Source of the DNA: PALSA-894 sp963828625
GTDB taxonomy: Bacteria; Pseudomonadota; Alphaproteobacteria; Rhizobiales; Xanthobacteraceae
Direction: 5' to 3'
Assembly (NCBI GenBank): GCA_963828625.1
Contig: CAWHEX010000002.1
Coordinates: 1 to 64,000 of the forward strand
DNA: 64,000 nt
The stretch's first letter is position 1. Each line of letters opens with the position of its first letter. Below the pieces are notes generated by a model. The model made no database searches, had not been told where the DNA came from, and was given only the letters and a program-made list of their open reading frames with translations. Positions 1 through 9,486 of this stretch are shown here, piece after piece. The translations under genes were made by a program, and so were the position numbers.

Positions 1-210
1 GACCAGCACGCCGTTGTGCTCGTCGTCGGGGTGAGCCGTGACATAGAGGACGCGCCCAGTCACGCCAAGACGGCGAAGGGCCAGGCCCAGGCCCGATCCG
101 CCCTGGTCGAACGGCAGCGGAGTCAGTTGCGCGCTGACCGGACGGCGCTCGCCCGCAGCCAGCGCCAGGATCGCGGCGGTCACCCAGACGCGGACGTGGC
201 GCTTGTTCAA
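1..210 (-). CDS. PIG-L (LmbE-like) deacetylase, N-terminal fragment
   Basis: This is the first 70 codons of a gene that runs off the left edge. Reading the minus strand from a TTG at 210 (GAGG lies a few bases upstream) gives a basic N-terminus, a hydrophobic stretch ending near VSAQ that looks like a signal peptide, and then VTAHPDDEHNGVLV. The AHPDDE motif is the zinc-binding signature of the PIG-L/LmbE N-acetylglucosaminyl deacetylase family. The substrate cannot be told from this fragment. It lies head to head with the binding-protein gene at 344 and belongs to the left-hand segment that may come from another organism. Confidence 0.7.
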   Translation of the reverse strand, partial: MNKRHVRVWVTAAILALAAGERRPVSAQLTPLPFDQGGSGLGLALRRLGVTGRVLYVTAHPDDEHNGVLV

Positions 211-343
211 CGTGGCCCTCGTTCCTCTCGGCGGAGTGCCGCTACGGACGCGTCCGAAGTATTACGGAGGACGCGGCGGAGAACAAGAAGCGGTTGAGAT
301 GTCCGGGGGCGTTCGCCATAATCCGATCGCGGAGGGAATCGGC

Positions 344-1150
344 ATGTTGCTCACGGCTCTTTTCTGGGCCGCGGTGTCGAGCGCGCCGCCCGCCGCCCGG
401 CCTGCCGAAGATCTCCCCGCCCTCACGGCTCGCGGTACGCTCCGCGTCATCTTTGTCCGTCAATCGATGCCCGAAGCCGTCTCCATCGAGCTGGGCGCCC
501 CGCCGGGACTCGAGCGGGAGATGATCGAGGGCTTCGGCGCGTTGCAGCGGCTGAAGGTGGAGTTCGTGGCGGTGCCCGCGGGCGTGGACCGGATACCCGC
601 CTTCCTGGCCGGCAAGGGAGACGTGATCGCGGGAGGCTTCGGAATCACGGACGAGCGTCGCAAGGCCGTGGACTTCACGGCCGAGGTCTTTCCCGCCCGA
701 CACGTGGTGGTGACGAGGCTGCCTCACGCACGGATCGACACCCTGGACGAGCTTCGCCGAGTGCGCGTGGGGACGATGAAGGCGAGCAGCCGGGCCGAGG
801 AGATCGCGGCGGCGGGCGTGCCTCCCGGGCACGTGGACGACTCGTTCGCGGCCGCGGTTGACGTGGTGAAGGGCTTGCGCGCGGGCCGGGTCGCCGCCAT
901 CGTGATGGGCTCCGGGGCAGCGCTCCTCGAGACACGCAAGGACCCGCAGCTCCAGCTCGGACTCTTCCTGGGGCCGTCCGTCGGCCGTTGCACGCCTGGG
1001 GCGTTCGCAAGCGACGCTCCGCTCCTCCGCCAGGCGCTCGACGAGTACGTCACGAACTTCCGGCGGACATCGACCTGGAACCGCCTGGTCGTGAAGTCCT
1101 ACGGGGAGCTCGCGCTCGAGGTGCTCAAAAACGCCCGCGGCGGCCCCTGA
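344..1150 (+). CDS. ABC transporter-type substrate-binding protein (family 3)
   Basis: A 268-residue exported solute-binding protein. I start it at ATG 344 because GGAGGG (331-336) sits seven bases upstream and translation opens directly with a signal peptide (MLLTALFWAAVSSAPP); the reading frame is open further upstream but lacks such a site. The mature part has features of SBP family 3 (amino-acid-type binding proteins): LTARGTLRV at the start, ITDERRKAVDFT in the first lobe and a VGTMKASSRAEE segment after the hinge. No permease or ATPase lies next to it, so it may be an orphan sensor-like binding protein. The ligand is unknown. Confidence 0.75.
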   Translation: MLLTALFWAAVSSAPPAARPAEDLPALTARGTLRVIFVRQSMPEAVSIELGAPPGLEREMIEGFGALQRLKVEFVAVPAGVDRIPAFLAGKGDVIAGGFGITDERRKAVDFTAEVFPARHVVVTRLPHARIDTLDELRRVRVGTMKASSRAEEIAAAGVPPGHVDDSFAAAVDVVKGLRAGRVAAIVMGSGAALLETRKDPQLQLGLFLGPSVGRCTPGAFASDAPLLRQALDEYVTNFRRTSTWNRLVVKSYGELALEVLKNARGGP

Positions 1151-1253
1151 GAAGCGGCTCGCCTGGTACGCGCCTGTACGCGTCTGCACCGCCGGCACGC
1201 TTGTCCTGGCCGGGAGCGCCCATTACACTTCGCTCGCCCCCGGAAAGGTGTCT

Positions 1254-2395
1254 TTGCGCGTCCTGATCGTCACTCAATACTTCTGGCCCGAGGCGTTCCG
1301 CATCAACGACCTCGCGCTGGCCATGAAGGCGCGCGGCCACGAGGTCACGGTGCTCACCGGCGTGCCGAACTACCCCGCGGGGCGATTCTTCCCCGGCTAT
1401 CGCATGTTCTCGCCCAGCCGTGACGATTTCCAAGGGATCCCCGTCCGGCGCGTGCCGATGCTCGCGCGCGGGCCCCATCGCGGATGGCGCCTGGCCTGAA
1501 CTCCGCTCCTTCGCCGTCTCCGCCAGCCTCTTTGGGCCGTGGCGCTGCCGTGGCGGCTACGACGTGATCTTCGTCTACGAGCCGTCGCCGATCACGGTGG
1601 CCCTGCCCGGCATCCTGCTGGGCCGGATCAAGCGCGCGCCCGTGCTGCTCTGGGTGCAGGATCTCTGGCCCGAGAGCCTGGCCGCGACCGGCGCGGTGCA
1701 CTCCGACCGCTTCCTGCGCACGGTGAGCTGGCTGGTCCGCTTCATCTATCACGGCTGCGATCGGATCCTCGTACAGTCCCGCGGCTTCGTGCCGCGCGTG
1801 CTGGCCCTCGGCGTTCCCGCGGAGAAGGTCGTCTACTTTCCGAACTGGGCGGAGAGCGTCTACCGCTACGTCGAGGTGGAGGCGTCCGCGCCGGAGCGCC
1901 GCGAGCTGCCCGCCGGCTTCTGCATCCTGTTCGCCGGGAACATCGGCTCCGCCCAGTCGTTCGAGACGATCGTGGACGCGGCCACGCGACTGCACGAGTG
2001 CCGGGAGATCCACTGGGTCGTGGTGGGCGACGGACATCGCCGGGCCTGGCTCGAGGAGCGGGTCCGCGCCCTCGGACTGGAGCGGCAACTGCACGTGCTG
2101 GGCCCGCGGCCGGTCGAGGCCATGCCGCGCTACTTCTCCCTGGCCGATGCGCTGCTGGTCAGCCTGCGCCGGGATCCGGCCTTTGCCCTCACCGTGCCGA
2201 CCAAGCTTCAGTCGTACCTGGCCTGCGGCCGTCCCGTGCTGGCCGCGCTCGACGGAGAAGGGGCGCGCATCGTCGAGGAAGCGCAGGCCGGCCTGGACCA
2301 GTCCGGCCGAGGATGCGCCGGCCCTGGCCGAGGCCGTGCGCCGCCTCTACAGCATGGGTCCCGAAGCGCGGGCCCTCATGGGCGGTCGCGGGCGC
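1254..2395 (+). CDS. WbuB/WcaI-type glycosyltransferase, frameshifted and cut at the 3' end
   Basis: The protein begins LRVLIVTQYFWPEAFRIND, the characteristic opening of the WbuB/WcaI group of GT4 glycosyltransferases used in exopolysaccharide and O-antigen synthesis; it continues with YEPSPITVALPG, a VLLWVQDLWPESLA segment, FAGNIGSAQ and VPTKLQSYLACGRP, the nucleotide-sugar-binding half. TTG at 1254 is preferred over GTG at 1248 because the GGAAAGG ribosome site would overlap the latter. Two +1 shifts interrupt it, near 1493 (GGCC for GGC) and near 2305. The last ~30 codons are missing: homology stops at about 2395, where the pump gene on the other strand also stops. It acts at the cytoplasmic face of the membrane. 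Confidence 0.8.
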
Positions 2396-2405
2396 GCTCG
2401 GCGAG
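2390..2405. other. Probable chimeric junction between two unrelated sequences
   Basis: The glycosyltransferase reading rightwards loses its family pattern after RALMGGRGRAR, and the RND pump reading leftwards loses its pattern after FNSQRLAE. Both breaks fall within the same ~15 bases. Two convergent genes truncated at one point, with no stop codon, repeat or transposase between them, indicate an assembly or library chimera, or a very recent deletion join. The GC-rich string shared at the join could be microhomology. Confidence 0.65.
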
Positions 2406-2999
2406 CCGTTGCGAATTGAATTCGATGTAGATGCGCTCATCCTGCGCGCCGAGAAGCTCGACCTTGGAGACATCCGGCACCCGCAGCAGGCGCGATCGGG
2501 CAAGCTCGACGTAGTCCCTCAACTCGCGATGCGTGAAGCCGTCCGCGGTGAAGGCATAGATGATGCCGAACGTGTCGCCGAATTCATCGTTGACGCCCGG
2601 GCCGAGGACACCTTTGGGAAAGGTGTGGCGGATGTCGTCGATCTTCTTGCGCACCTGATACCAGATGCCGGGAAGGTCCTTCGGCGGCGTCTGATCCTTC
2701 AGGGTCACGAACACCGTCGACTTGCCGGCGGCCGTGTAGCCGCGCACGTAGTCGATGTAGGGAACCTCCTGCATCTTCTTTTCGATGCGTTCGGTGACCT
2801 GCTGCAAGGTCTCGTCGATCGTCGCGCCCGGCCAGTAGGCCTCGATGACCAGGATCTTCACGGTAAAGCTCGGGTCCTCGTTGCGGCCAAGCCGCATGTA
2901 CGAGAACGCGCCCGCCACGATGGTGACGATCATCAGGTAGGTGACGAGCGAGCGGTTGGTGATTGCCCACTCGGAAAGATTGAAGGTCAGAATACTCAT
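2397..2999 (-). CDS. RND efflux pump inner-membrane subunit (HAE1 family), N-terminal fifth only
   Basis: The first ~200 residues of a proton-driven RND transporter, which would normally be about 1,040 residues. It starts MSILTFNLSEWAITNRSLV with the first membrane helix (residues ~12-34), followed by the porter-domain pattern EAYWPGATIDETLQQVTERIEKK and VPDVSKVELLGAQDERIYIE. It is cut at the junction near 2400. Its ATG overlaps the stop of the adaptor gene (ATGA, 2996-2999), so the two form a translationally coupled pump operon. With an outer-membrane channel it would export hydrophobic compounds or drugs. Confidence 0.88.
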
Positions 3000-4061
3000 G
3001 TGGGATCGTTGAGCAGCCGGATTTTCTGGCCCGGCCGCAACGCCTGTACGCCGGCCGTGACGACGATCTCGCCCTCGCCGAGGCCCTGCGCGATGATCAC
3101 GGTCGTGGGCTCATAACGCGCCACGCGAACCGTCCGCAGCGTGACGGTCCGTTCCCGCGGATCGACGACCCAGATCGCGGGCAGGCCGTCCGATTCGGTG
3201 AGCGCGGCGCCCGGCACCTCGATGATCGAGGCGGACGCGCTCGTGACGCGGCCCGTGACGACGGCGCCGAAGCGCATGTCGAGATGTGGATCTGTGAGCG
3301 CAATGCGCACCGCGATCGTCCGCGTCGCGGGGTCTGCCAGCGGCGAGACCTCCGAGATCCTACCCTTGGCGGTGATGTTCTGGTTTTCACTCAGCGCCAC
3401 CTCGACGGGGGAATCGAGCGAGATGCCGGCGACGTACAGGAGATGCGGCGGCACATTGAACACCGCATCCTTGGCGTTGTTGCGCGCCAGCACGATGATC
3501 GGCTGACCGGCGCGGACGATCTCGCCCGGCTCCGCGCCCTTGGCGATCACGACGCCCGCGGCGTCGGAGGTCAGCTCGGCGTAGCTCACCCGGTCCTGCC
3601 CGATCCGAAGCTTCGCTTCCGCGGCATCGAGCTGGGCCTGCGCCGGATTTCACCTGCTGGACGGCCTGATCGATCTGTTCGGTCGGCGCGCTGTTTCGCC
3701 TGGCCCGGCTTTCGTTGTTCTTCGCCTGCGTCAACGTGGCCTGCGCGGCCGCGACCTCGGCCTCGTTCGCGCGCAGGGCGTTGAGCTCGTTCTGCGCATC
3801 GAGGCGCGCGAGCAACTGGTTCTGCCGGACCACTTCGCCGAGCGACACAAGGCGCTCGGTCAGCTTTCCATCGACGCGGAAGCTTTGCTTGATCTCGTCG
3901 CGCGCGCGGATGTGGCCGGTCAGCACGATCGGCTCGGCGGCGACGCGGCTGCGGATCGTGGCGGTGCGAACCGGCCGGTCCGGCGCGGGCGCCAGCGCGG
4001 TTTCCTTGCAGGCGCTCAAAACCAACAAACCGGCGACGAAGAGAAAGACGGTTCTGCCCAT
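2996..4061 (-). CDS. RND efflux periplasmic adaptor lipoprotein, one frameshift
   Basis: This is the membrane fusion protein of the pump. The N-terminus MGRTVFLFVAGLLVLSAC carries a lipobox (LSAC, Cys18), so it should be anchored to the inner membrane as a lipoprotein. Then come the barrel-sandwich halves (TGHIRARDEIKQSFRVDGKL; AGVVIAKGAEPGEIVRAG) flanking a coiled-coil hairpin, and a beta-barrel with SEVSPLADPATRTIAVRI. The halves lie in two frames: removing one G near 3647 restores KSAQAQLDAAEAKL and gives a normal ~355-residue protein. It is upstream of and overlaps the pump gene. The 270 bases between it and the divergent gene at 4334 should hold promoters for both. Confidence 0.85.
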
Positions 4062-4333
4062 GCGTGGCCCCTGCCCTGCGGCAATACTGCATCATCGGCG
4101 GCCCGCGTCCAACATGCAGACCGGTAATCCACCGGTTCCCCGCTCCGTTTCTACCACGGCGGTTGCATCGGCCAACTTCGCGCGTGCTCTGATGGCAAAC
4201 ACGCGGGTCCAGCTTGATCGCAAGCGCAACTTGGGCGTAAACAAAGAGATGGGGCTACCGCGGCCGGGAGACGACGTGAGCGTCGGCGCTGGTTTGGCAA
4301 ATCGCAGGACCAACGGGCTGGGCATGACCATGC

Positions 4334-6033
4334 GTGTCCTCCATCTTCCCTCGATCGCTTGTCGCGAGCGCGCTGCTCATTTCTCCGGCGTTTTCGCAGT
4401 CCGCGAATGTCGCGCTGCTGATCGGTAATTCAACTTATCAGGATTCCAGTTCCCCGCTGGCAACCACGGTCGGCGATGCGCGCGCGCTTGCGGACGAGTT
4501 CCGCCGCCAGAATTTCGAGGTCGATCTCAAGGAAAATCTCAGCGCCGACGACATGCGCCGCGCCGTCGACGCCTTCATCGGCAAGATCGGCAGCGGCACA
4601 TCCGCGGTCTTCTATTTCGGCGGCTACGGCGTTCAGGCGAGCCGGCAGACTTTTCTTCTCCCCGTGAACGCGCAGATTTCGACCGAGGCTTCGGTGCGGC
4701 GCGAGGGGATCAACCTCGATGCGACGCTCGCCGAAATCCATCGCCGCGGCGCCAGGGTAAAGGTCGTCATCGTCGATGCGGCGCGCCGAAATCCGTACGA
4801 GGCGCGCTTCCGCACAACCCCGATCGGCCTTGCACCGCTCGATACGCCCCCCGGCACGCTGGTGATGTACGCGGCGGCGCCGGGCAAGCTCGCCGCCGAC
4901 AGCAAGGGCACGACCAGCGCGCTCGTCACCGAACTCGTCAAGGAAATGCGCACTCCGGGCCGGCAGGCGGAAGAGATCTTCAATCGCACGCGCATCGCCG
5001 TCTCGCGGGCCAGCAACAACGAACAGGTGCCGTGGGTCGCGACCGCGCTCACCGAATCGTATCAGTTCGGGCAAGTTCAGCCCCGCCCGGCGCCGGCACC
5101 GGTCGCATCCGCCCCGCCGCCTCCCCCGCCCGTCCAGACGGCGCGGCCTTCGCCTCCGTCGATCACGGCCCGGCCTCCGCCGCCGGTCGTCACCCCGCCG
5201 CCGCGCCCGCGCCACCTCCCGTGATCGCCGCGCTGCCTCCCGCGATAACCGCGCTGCCTCCCGCGATCACCGCTCCGCCGCCCGATCCGGAGGCCGATGT
5301 CAGGCGCGACTATCAATTCGCCGAAACGGTCAACACGCGGAGGGCGTGGGATGACTTCCTCGCGAAGTATCCTTCGGGCCGCTATTCCGATGCTGCGCGC
5401 GACAGGATCGCGAAGCTGACGCCACCCGCGCCGGAGCCAAAGTCCACGCCCGCGCCGGCACCGCCGCCACGCCCGCAGGTCACCGCCACGCCGATGCCGT
5501 CCACGCAGCCGCAGCCGGCGCCAATGGTTGAGGGATCGGACGACCCGGCGATCCAGGAACTCGACAGGAAGATAAAGCAGAATCCGAACGAAGCGGTCTC
5601 GTACTACAAGCGCGGCCAGCTCTACGCGCAGCACGGATCGTTCCGCCGCGCGATCGAGGATTTCGACGTTGTGCTCCGTCTCAGCCCGCGCGACGCCGAA
5701 GCGCTGAACAATCGCTGCTGGTCACGGGCGGTGGTCGGCGACCTGCAGGCCGCGTTGTCCGATTGCAACGAGGCAATGAAAATCCGTCCGAAATATCTCG
5801 ATGCATTCGACAGCCGCGGCTTCATCAATCTGAAGCTCGGCAAGCCGCGGGACGCCATCAAGGACTACGACGCGGCGCTTCAGATCAACGCGCGGCAGGC
5901 CTCCTCGCTGTATGGCCGCGGTCTCGCCAAGATGAGAACCGGCGACTCCAAAGGGGGCAACACCGACATCGACGCCGCCAAACGCATTCAGCCGGACATC
6001 GTCGATGAGTTCGCAACCTACGGCCTGCGCTAG
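4334..6033 (+). CDS. Caspase-fold protein lacking the catalytic dyad, with TPR tail
   Basis: A secreted or periplasmic protein: signal peptide (residues 1-23, LISPAFSQS), peptidase C14 (caspase) fold to about residue 240, a long proline-rich linker and, after a shift near 5210 (one base apparently missing), a TPR region (about 5560-6000, SYYKRGQLYAQHGSFRRAIEDF and two more repeats). In active relatives the dyad is found in YFAGHG and LDACRDNPF; here the motifs read YFGGYG (Tyr98 for His) and VDAARRNPY (Ala150 for Cys). It therefore should not cleave peptides and may act as a scaffold. GTG at 4334 is the only start in this frame after a TGA at 4325; the ribosome site is poor. It leads an operon with the OmpA, FecR-like and cyclase genes. 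Confidence 0.85.
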
Positions 6034-6064
6034 GGCCGGAATTTTTCTTGTTGGGAGAGCCACA

Positions 6065-6673
6065 ATGTCGACACTCGCACGCATCGTGTTGGCCGCCGGA
6101 GCGATTTCGCTCGCCGGCACCGGAATACTGAACGCGCAGGAAGCGCGTTCGCCCGATCAGATCATCAGGGCGCTCAAGCCGCCGGCGAAGACCCGCGGCC
6201 TGACGGCGTCGCCCACGGAGGTCAATCGCGTCAACGACGAAAAGAAATTCATGGAAACGCTGCGCGGCCGCCAGACGCGCTCGCTGACGACCGACGAGCG
6301 CGACAAGATCACGACGATTTCGCAAAAGAAGCCGAACATCGATCTGGAGATCAATTTCGAATACAACTCGGCCAAGATCGCCTCAAGCGCGATGCCGCAG
6401 GTCACCGCGCTCGGTCAGGCGCTTTCGAGTTCCGACCTGAAAGGCAGCACGTTCGTCGTCGCCGGCCACACGGACGGCAAAGGCAACGACACCTACAATC
6501 AGAGTCTGTCGGAGCGCCGCGCGGATGCGGTGAAGCGCTACCTGATGGACAAGTACAAGCTCGACGAGAGCAGCCTGGTGACCGTGGGCTACGGCAAGAG
6601 CCAGCTGAAGGATTCTTCCAATCCCCTGGCGGCCGAAAACCGGCGCGTGCAGGTCATCAACATGGCGAACTGA
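6065..6673 (+). CDS. OmpA-family peptidoglycan-binding protein
   Basis: A 202-residue exported protein. ATG 6065 follows GGGAGAG at 6053-6059. The signal peptide ends around ILNAQ (residue 25). Residues 95-200 form an OmpA C-terminal domain with NFEYNSAKI, GHTDGKGND (134-142), LSERRADAVKRYL and the final NRRVQV motif, which together bind the diaminopimelate of peptidoglycan. There is no beta-barrel, so it probably sits in the periplasm attached to the cell wall. It is 31 bases after the pseudo-caspase and is followed without a gap by the next gene, which points to a shared envelope-related job. Confidence 0.88.
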   Translation: MSTLARIVLAAGAISLAGTGILNAQEARSPDQIIRALKPPAKTRGLTASPTEVNRVNDEKKFMETLRGRQTRSLTTDERDKITTISQKKPNIDLEINFEYNSAKIASSAMPQVTALGQALSSSDLKGSTFVVAGHTDGKGNDTYNQSLSERRADAVKRYLMDKYKLDESSLVTVGYGKSQLKDSSNPLAAENRRVQVINMAN

Positions 6674-7352
6674 GTGAAAACGGGGGCGACCGTGGCATTG
6701 ATGCGGGCCTCACTCTTCCTGTTTGTCCTGTGCGTTCAGGGACCGGGATACGTTTCGCCCGCCGCGGCACAGAACACCGCTGGCGAAGTTGCCTACGTCG
6801 AGTCGGTCAACGGGCGCGCGCTGGCGATGGTCCAGGGTAAGCCCACTCTCCTCGATTCTCTCGACGTGATCGACGAGAAGACCCGGATCGATCTGCTGGC
6901 GAGCAGCGAGTTGCGGCTCTGCCATTACCGCACCCAGCGCATCTTCACGCTGACCGGGCCGCTGCGCGCATCCGTGACGGACGCAGGCGTCGCGGGCGAA
7001 AAAGGCAACGCCATCGCGCGCCTCGGCCGAGACCTGCGTCAGGCCGGTGATGTCGAACTTCCAGGGCGGCATCATCGCGCGCACGACGGGCATACCGTCG
7101 ACCAAGGTCGCGTTGCAGCCCGCGATCAAGATCGTCGATCGTTCGCAGAACGGCATCCGCAACATCGCGCTCTGGGACAGTGCGCAGCGCACGATCGTGG
7201 CGTCGTTCGAGAAAAATACGGCGCGGCCGACGCTCGACGATGGCCGGTCCTACCTGCTGGTGGTCGGCCGGAATGACGGCAGCGAACTGAAGATGATGCT
7301 TCAGGCAACCCGCTCGAACAACACACGTCCATTGATCCTGACAATTCGATAG
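6674..7352 (+). CDS. FecR-like exported protein, one frameshift
   Basis: The gene starts at a GTG immediately after the OmpA stop (TGAGTG). An N-terminal hydrophobic region ending SPAAAQ is a signal peptide. The next ~70 residues (GEVAYVESVNGRALAMVQGK; LLASSELRLCHYRTQR; LTGPLRASV) resemble the beta-rich FecR-like fold seen in envelope proteins, but this is a weak match made by eye. A +1 shift near 7020 moves the second half into another frame (ASAETCVRPVMSNFQGGIIA onward), where it ends RPLILTIR. The whole protein is ~225 residues. Position between OmpA and CHASE2-cyclase genes suggests it is a periplasmic partner of the sensor. Confidence 0.5.
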
Positions 7353-7356
7353 GACC

Positions 7357-9486
7357 GTGCGGGTGGACCTCAGTGGCTGGAGGAAGCGCCGCCCCAACTT
7401 GCTTCCGGGCCTGATATCGCTGGCGCTCGCCGGCGTCTGCGGGCTGACCGCGATCCTCACCGACTTCACCGGCGTCTTTCCGGCGCTCGGCGGCCCGAAC
7501 GGCTACATCTACGACCTGACGCTCAAGTTCGCGCAGCCCTGGCGGCGCGACATCAAGACCGTGCCCGCGGTTTTCGTCGCGGTCGACGAGGCTTCGCTTG
7601 CGACGCCGCCGCTCGCGGCGCTTCCGCGCGCGCTGTTTCAACCGGTGTGGGCGCGCCTCATCGACGGAACGCTGGACGCGGGCGCGCAGCGCATCGCCTT
7701 CGACATCGTGTTCGCCTATGCGGGCGGAGACTTTCAGGCCGGGTCCTACACGCTGCCCGACTACGACAAGAGCCTGATCGACAGCCTGACGAAGAATCGC
7801 CAGCGCGTCGTCATCGGCCGCTTTCCCGGAACGCCTCCCGCGCCGCCTTTCGTCGCGGCGGTCGGCAATTCGCGCGTCGGGATTCTCGACCTGCAAGTCG
7901 AGTCCGACGGAAAGACGCGCAGCACCGCGCCGCTCGCCCGGTTGCCGGACGGGCGGATCGCGGTCGGGTTCGCGGCGCTCGCCGCCGGGCTGAATGTCCG
8001 GCAAGCCGTCGCGCTTCAGCGCATTTTCATCACACCGAACACGCCGCTCGCGGATACGCCGACCTACAGCCTCGCGACATTGCTCGAGTGCCTCGGATCG
8101 GCCGACGGCATCGCGCGCGTGCGCGAGGCGCTTGCCGGCCGGATCGTCGTTGTCGGCACCGCGGTGCCCGGCGAAGACGATCATCGCGGGCCAACCCAGT
8201 TCATGGGCCGCACCGCCAGCGTTCCTCCCTCCGATCGCTGCGCGCCGCATCAAGCACTCATTCAGCGCAGCGAGGCCGAGGCCGTACCGGGCGCGCTGCT
8301 TCAGATTGCGGCGATCCAGTCCGCCGCGAGCGCAAATCCCGTGACCCCTGCGAGCGCAACGCTGCGTTTCACTGCGGCGATGCTCCTTGCACTGATATTC
8401 GCGATCGGCGCTTTCAAGGATGAAACCGCCCTGACCGTCGCGGAGCGTGCGGTCGCGACCTGGTCGGGCATCGCGGCGCAATTGGCGCGCACGTTTTTTG
8501 TCGGGCTCGCAGGGCCGGCCCTGATCGGCGGCATTGCGAGCGTCGTCGCATTCGTCGCGGCGGACCTGTGGCTGCCGATGGGATATCCGATCCTTGCGAC
8601 CAACGTGATGTTCGCCGCGATCGTCAGCGTGCGGACCGTGCGCCACCGCGCGCTGTTCCAGAATCTCTACCGCATCGCGGGGCGCTATCTGCCGCCCGCG
8701 CGTCTCGTGGTGCTCGCACGCGAAGGCTTCGCCGATCCGGCCGAAGGACAGGAGCGTGAAGTCTCGATCCTGCTGGTGGACCTTGTCGGCTTCACGACAT
8801 TCTCGAACACGCCGGGGCGCACCGCGCTGGAGGTCGTCCGCACGGCCAATCAGTACTTCGGCCTGATGCAGACCGTGATCGACCGGCATGGCGGATGCAG
8901 CGACAAGTTTCTCGGCGACGCCGTGCTCGCCTTCTGGAACGGATTGTCCGATGAGCCGGAGCACGCCAAGAAGGCGTTGCTTGCCGCAAGCGAAATCATC
9001 GAGGCGGTCAGCAACGCTTCCTTCGAGCATCGCCTCGGTGTGCGCGCCGTCGTGTGCACCGGCACCGTCTATGTCGGCGATCTCGGTGCCAATCATCGCA
9101 GCAACTTCACCATCATCGGTCCGGCGGTGAACGAGACGTTCCGTCTTGAACGCATTCCCGATCTCTATGGGCTTCGCCTGATTCTGGCGGCGGCGACCGC
9201 CGAGTCGATCATGGCGGGACAGGCCGCGACCACCGCGCCTCAAGACATTGCGGGTGGCGCGCTCATTCGCGTCGACGACGTCGAGCTCAAGGGATTCACG
9301 GGATCGCGGTCGGTCTATGCGTTGGTGCCCGGTGACGATCCCGGACGCGCCGCCTTCGAGGCCGGGCGCAAGGCGCTCGACCAGCAAAGCGTCCTCGAAG
9401 GACTCGCGCACCTCGGCAAGGTGGACAGCGGACTGCTGCGCCACGCCGCGACCGTCGTGGCCGAGCGCTACCGCTCGGCGGCCTGA
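7357..9486 (+). CDS. CHASE2-domain adenylate cyclase (class III)
   Basis: A 709-residue membrane receptor. It starts at GTG 7357, four bases after the previous stop. One N-terminal helix (residues ~15-35) leads to a periplasmic CHASE2 sensor domain (~40-320), several transmembrane helices (~330-430), and a cytoplasmic class III cyclase domain (~465-625). Metal-binding aspartates are Asp475 (SILLVDLVGFT) and Asp521 (DKFLGDAVLAFW), the base-selecting Lys is Lys517, and the transition-state pair Asn592/Arg596 is present. Thr585 replaces the usual Asp that pairs with Lys, as in class IIIb enzymes, so cAMP is the likely product. It ends the pseudo-caspase operon and overlaps the LysR gene tail-to-tail by 19 bases. 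Confidence 0.9.
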   Translation: MRVDLSGWRKRRPNLLPGLISLALAGVCGLTAILTDFTGVFPALGGPNGYIYDLTLKFAQPWRRDIKTVPAVFVAVDEASLATPPLAALPRALFQPVWARLIDGTLDAGAQRIAFDIVFAYAGGDFQAGSYTLPDYDKSLIDSLTKNRQRVVIGRFPGTPPAPPFVAAVGNSRVGILDLQVESDGKTRSTAPLARLPDGRIAVGFAALAAGLNVRQAVALQRIFITPNTPLADTPTYSLATLLECLGSADGIARVREALAGRIVVVGTAVPGEDDHRGPTQFMGRTASVPPSDRCAPHQALIQRSEAEAVPGALLQIAAIQSAASANPVTPASATLRFTAAMLLALIFAIGAFKDETALTVAERAVATWSGIAAQLARTFFVGLAGPALIGGIASVVAFVAADLWLPMGYPILATNVMFAAIVSVRTVRHRALFQNLYRIAGRYLPPARLVVLAREGFADPAEGQEREVSILLVDLVGFTTFSNTPGRTALEVVRTANQYFGLMQTVIDRHGGCSDKFLGDAVLAFWNGLSDEPEHAKKALLAASEIIEAVSNASFEHRLGVRAVVCTGTVYVGDLGANHRSNFTIIGPAVNETFRLERIPDLYGLRLILAAATAESIMAGQAATTAPQDIAGGALIRVDDVELKGFTGSRSVYALVPGDDPGRAAFEAGRKALDQQSVLEGLAHLGKVDSGLLRHAATVVAERYRSAA

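Noticed and set aside
1539..3116. 525-codon plus-strand frame crossing the junction at 2400
   Set aside because: Left of the junction it is an out-of-frame copy of the glycosyltransferase and right of it is antisense to the RND pump.
7126..9467. Open frame of more than 2 kb on the minus strand running on from the LysR gene
   Set aside because: It lies opposite the CHASE2-cyclase gene, has no domain pattern, and results from a single shift in LysR in high-GC DNA where antisense frames stay open.
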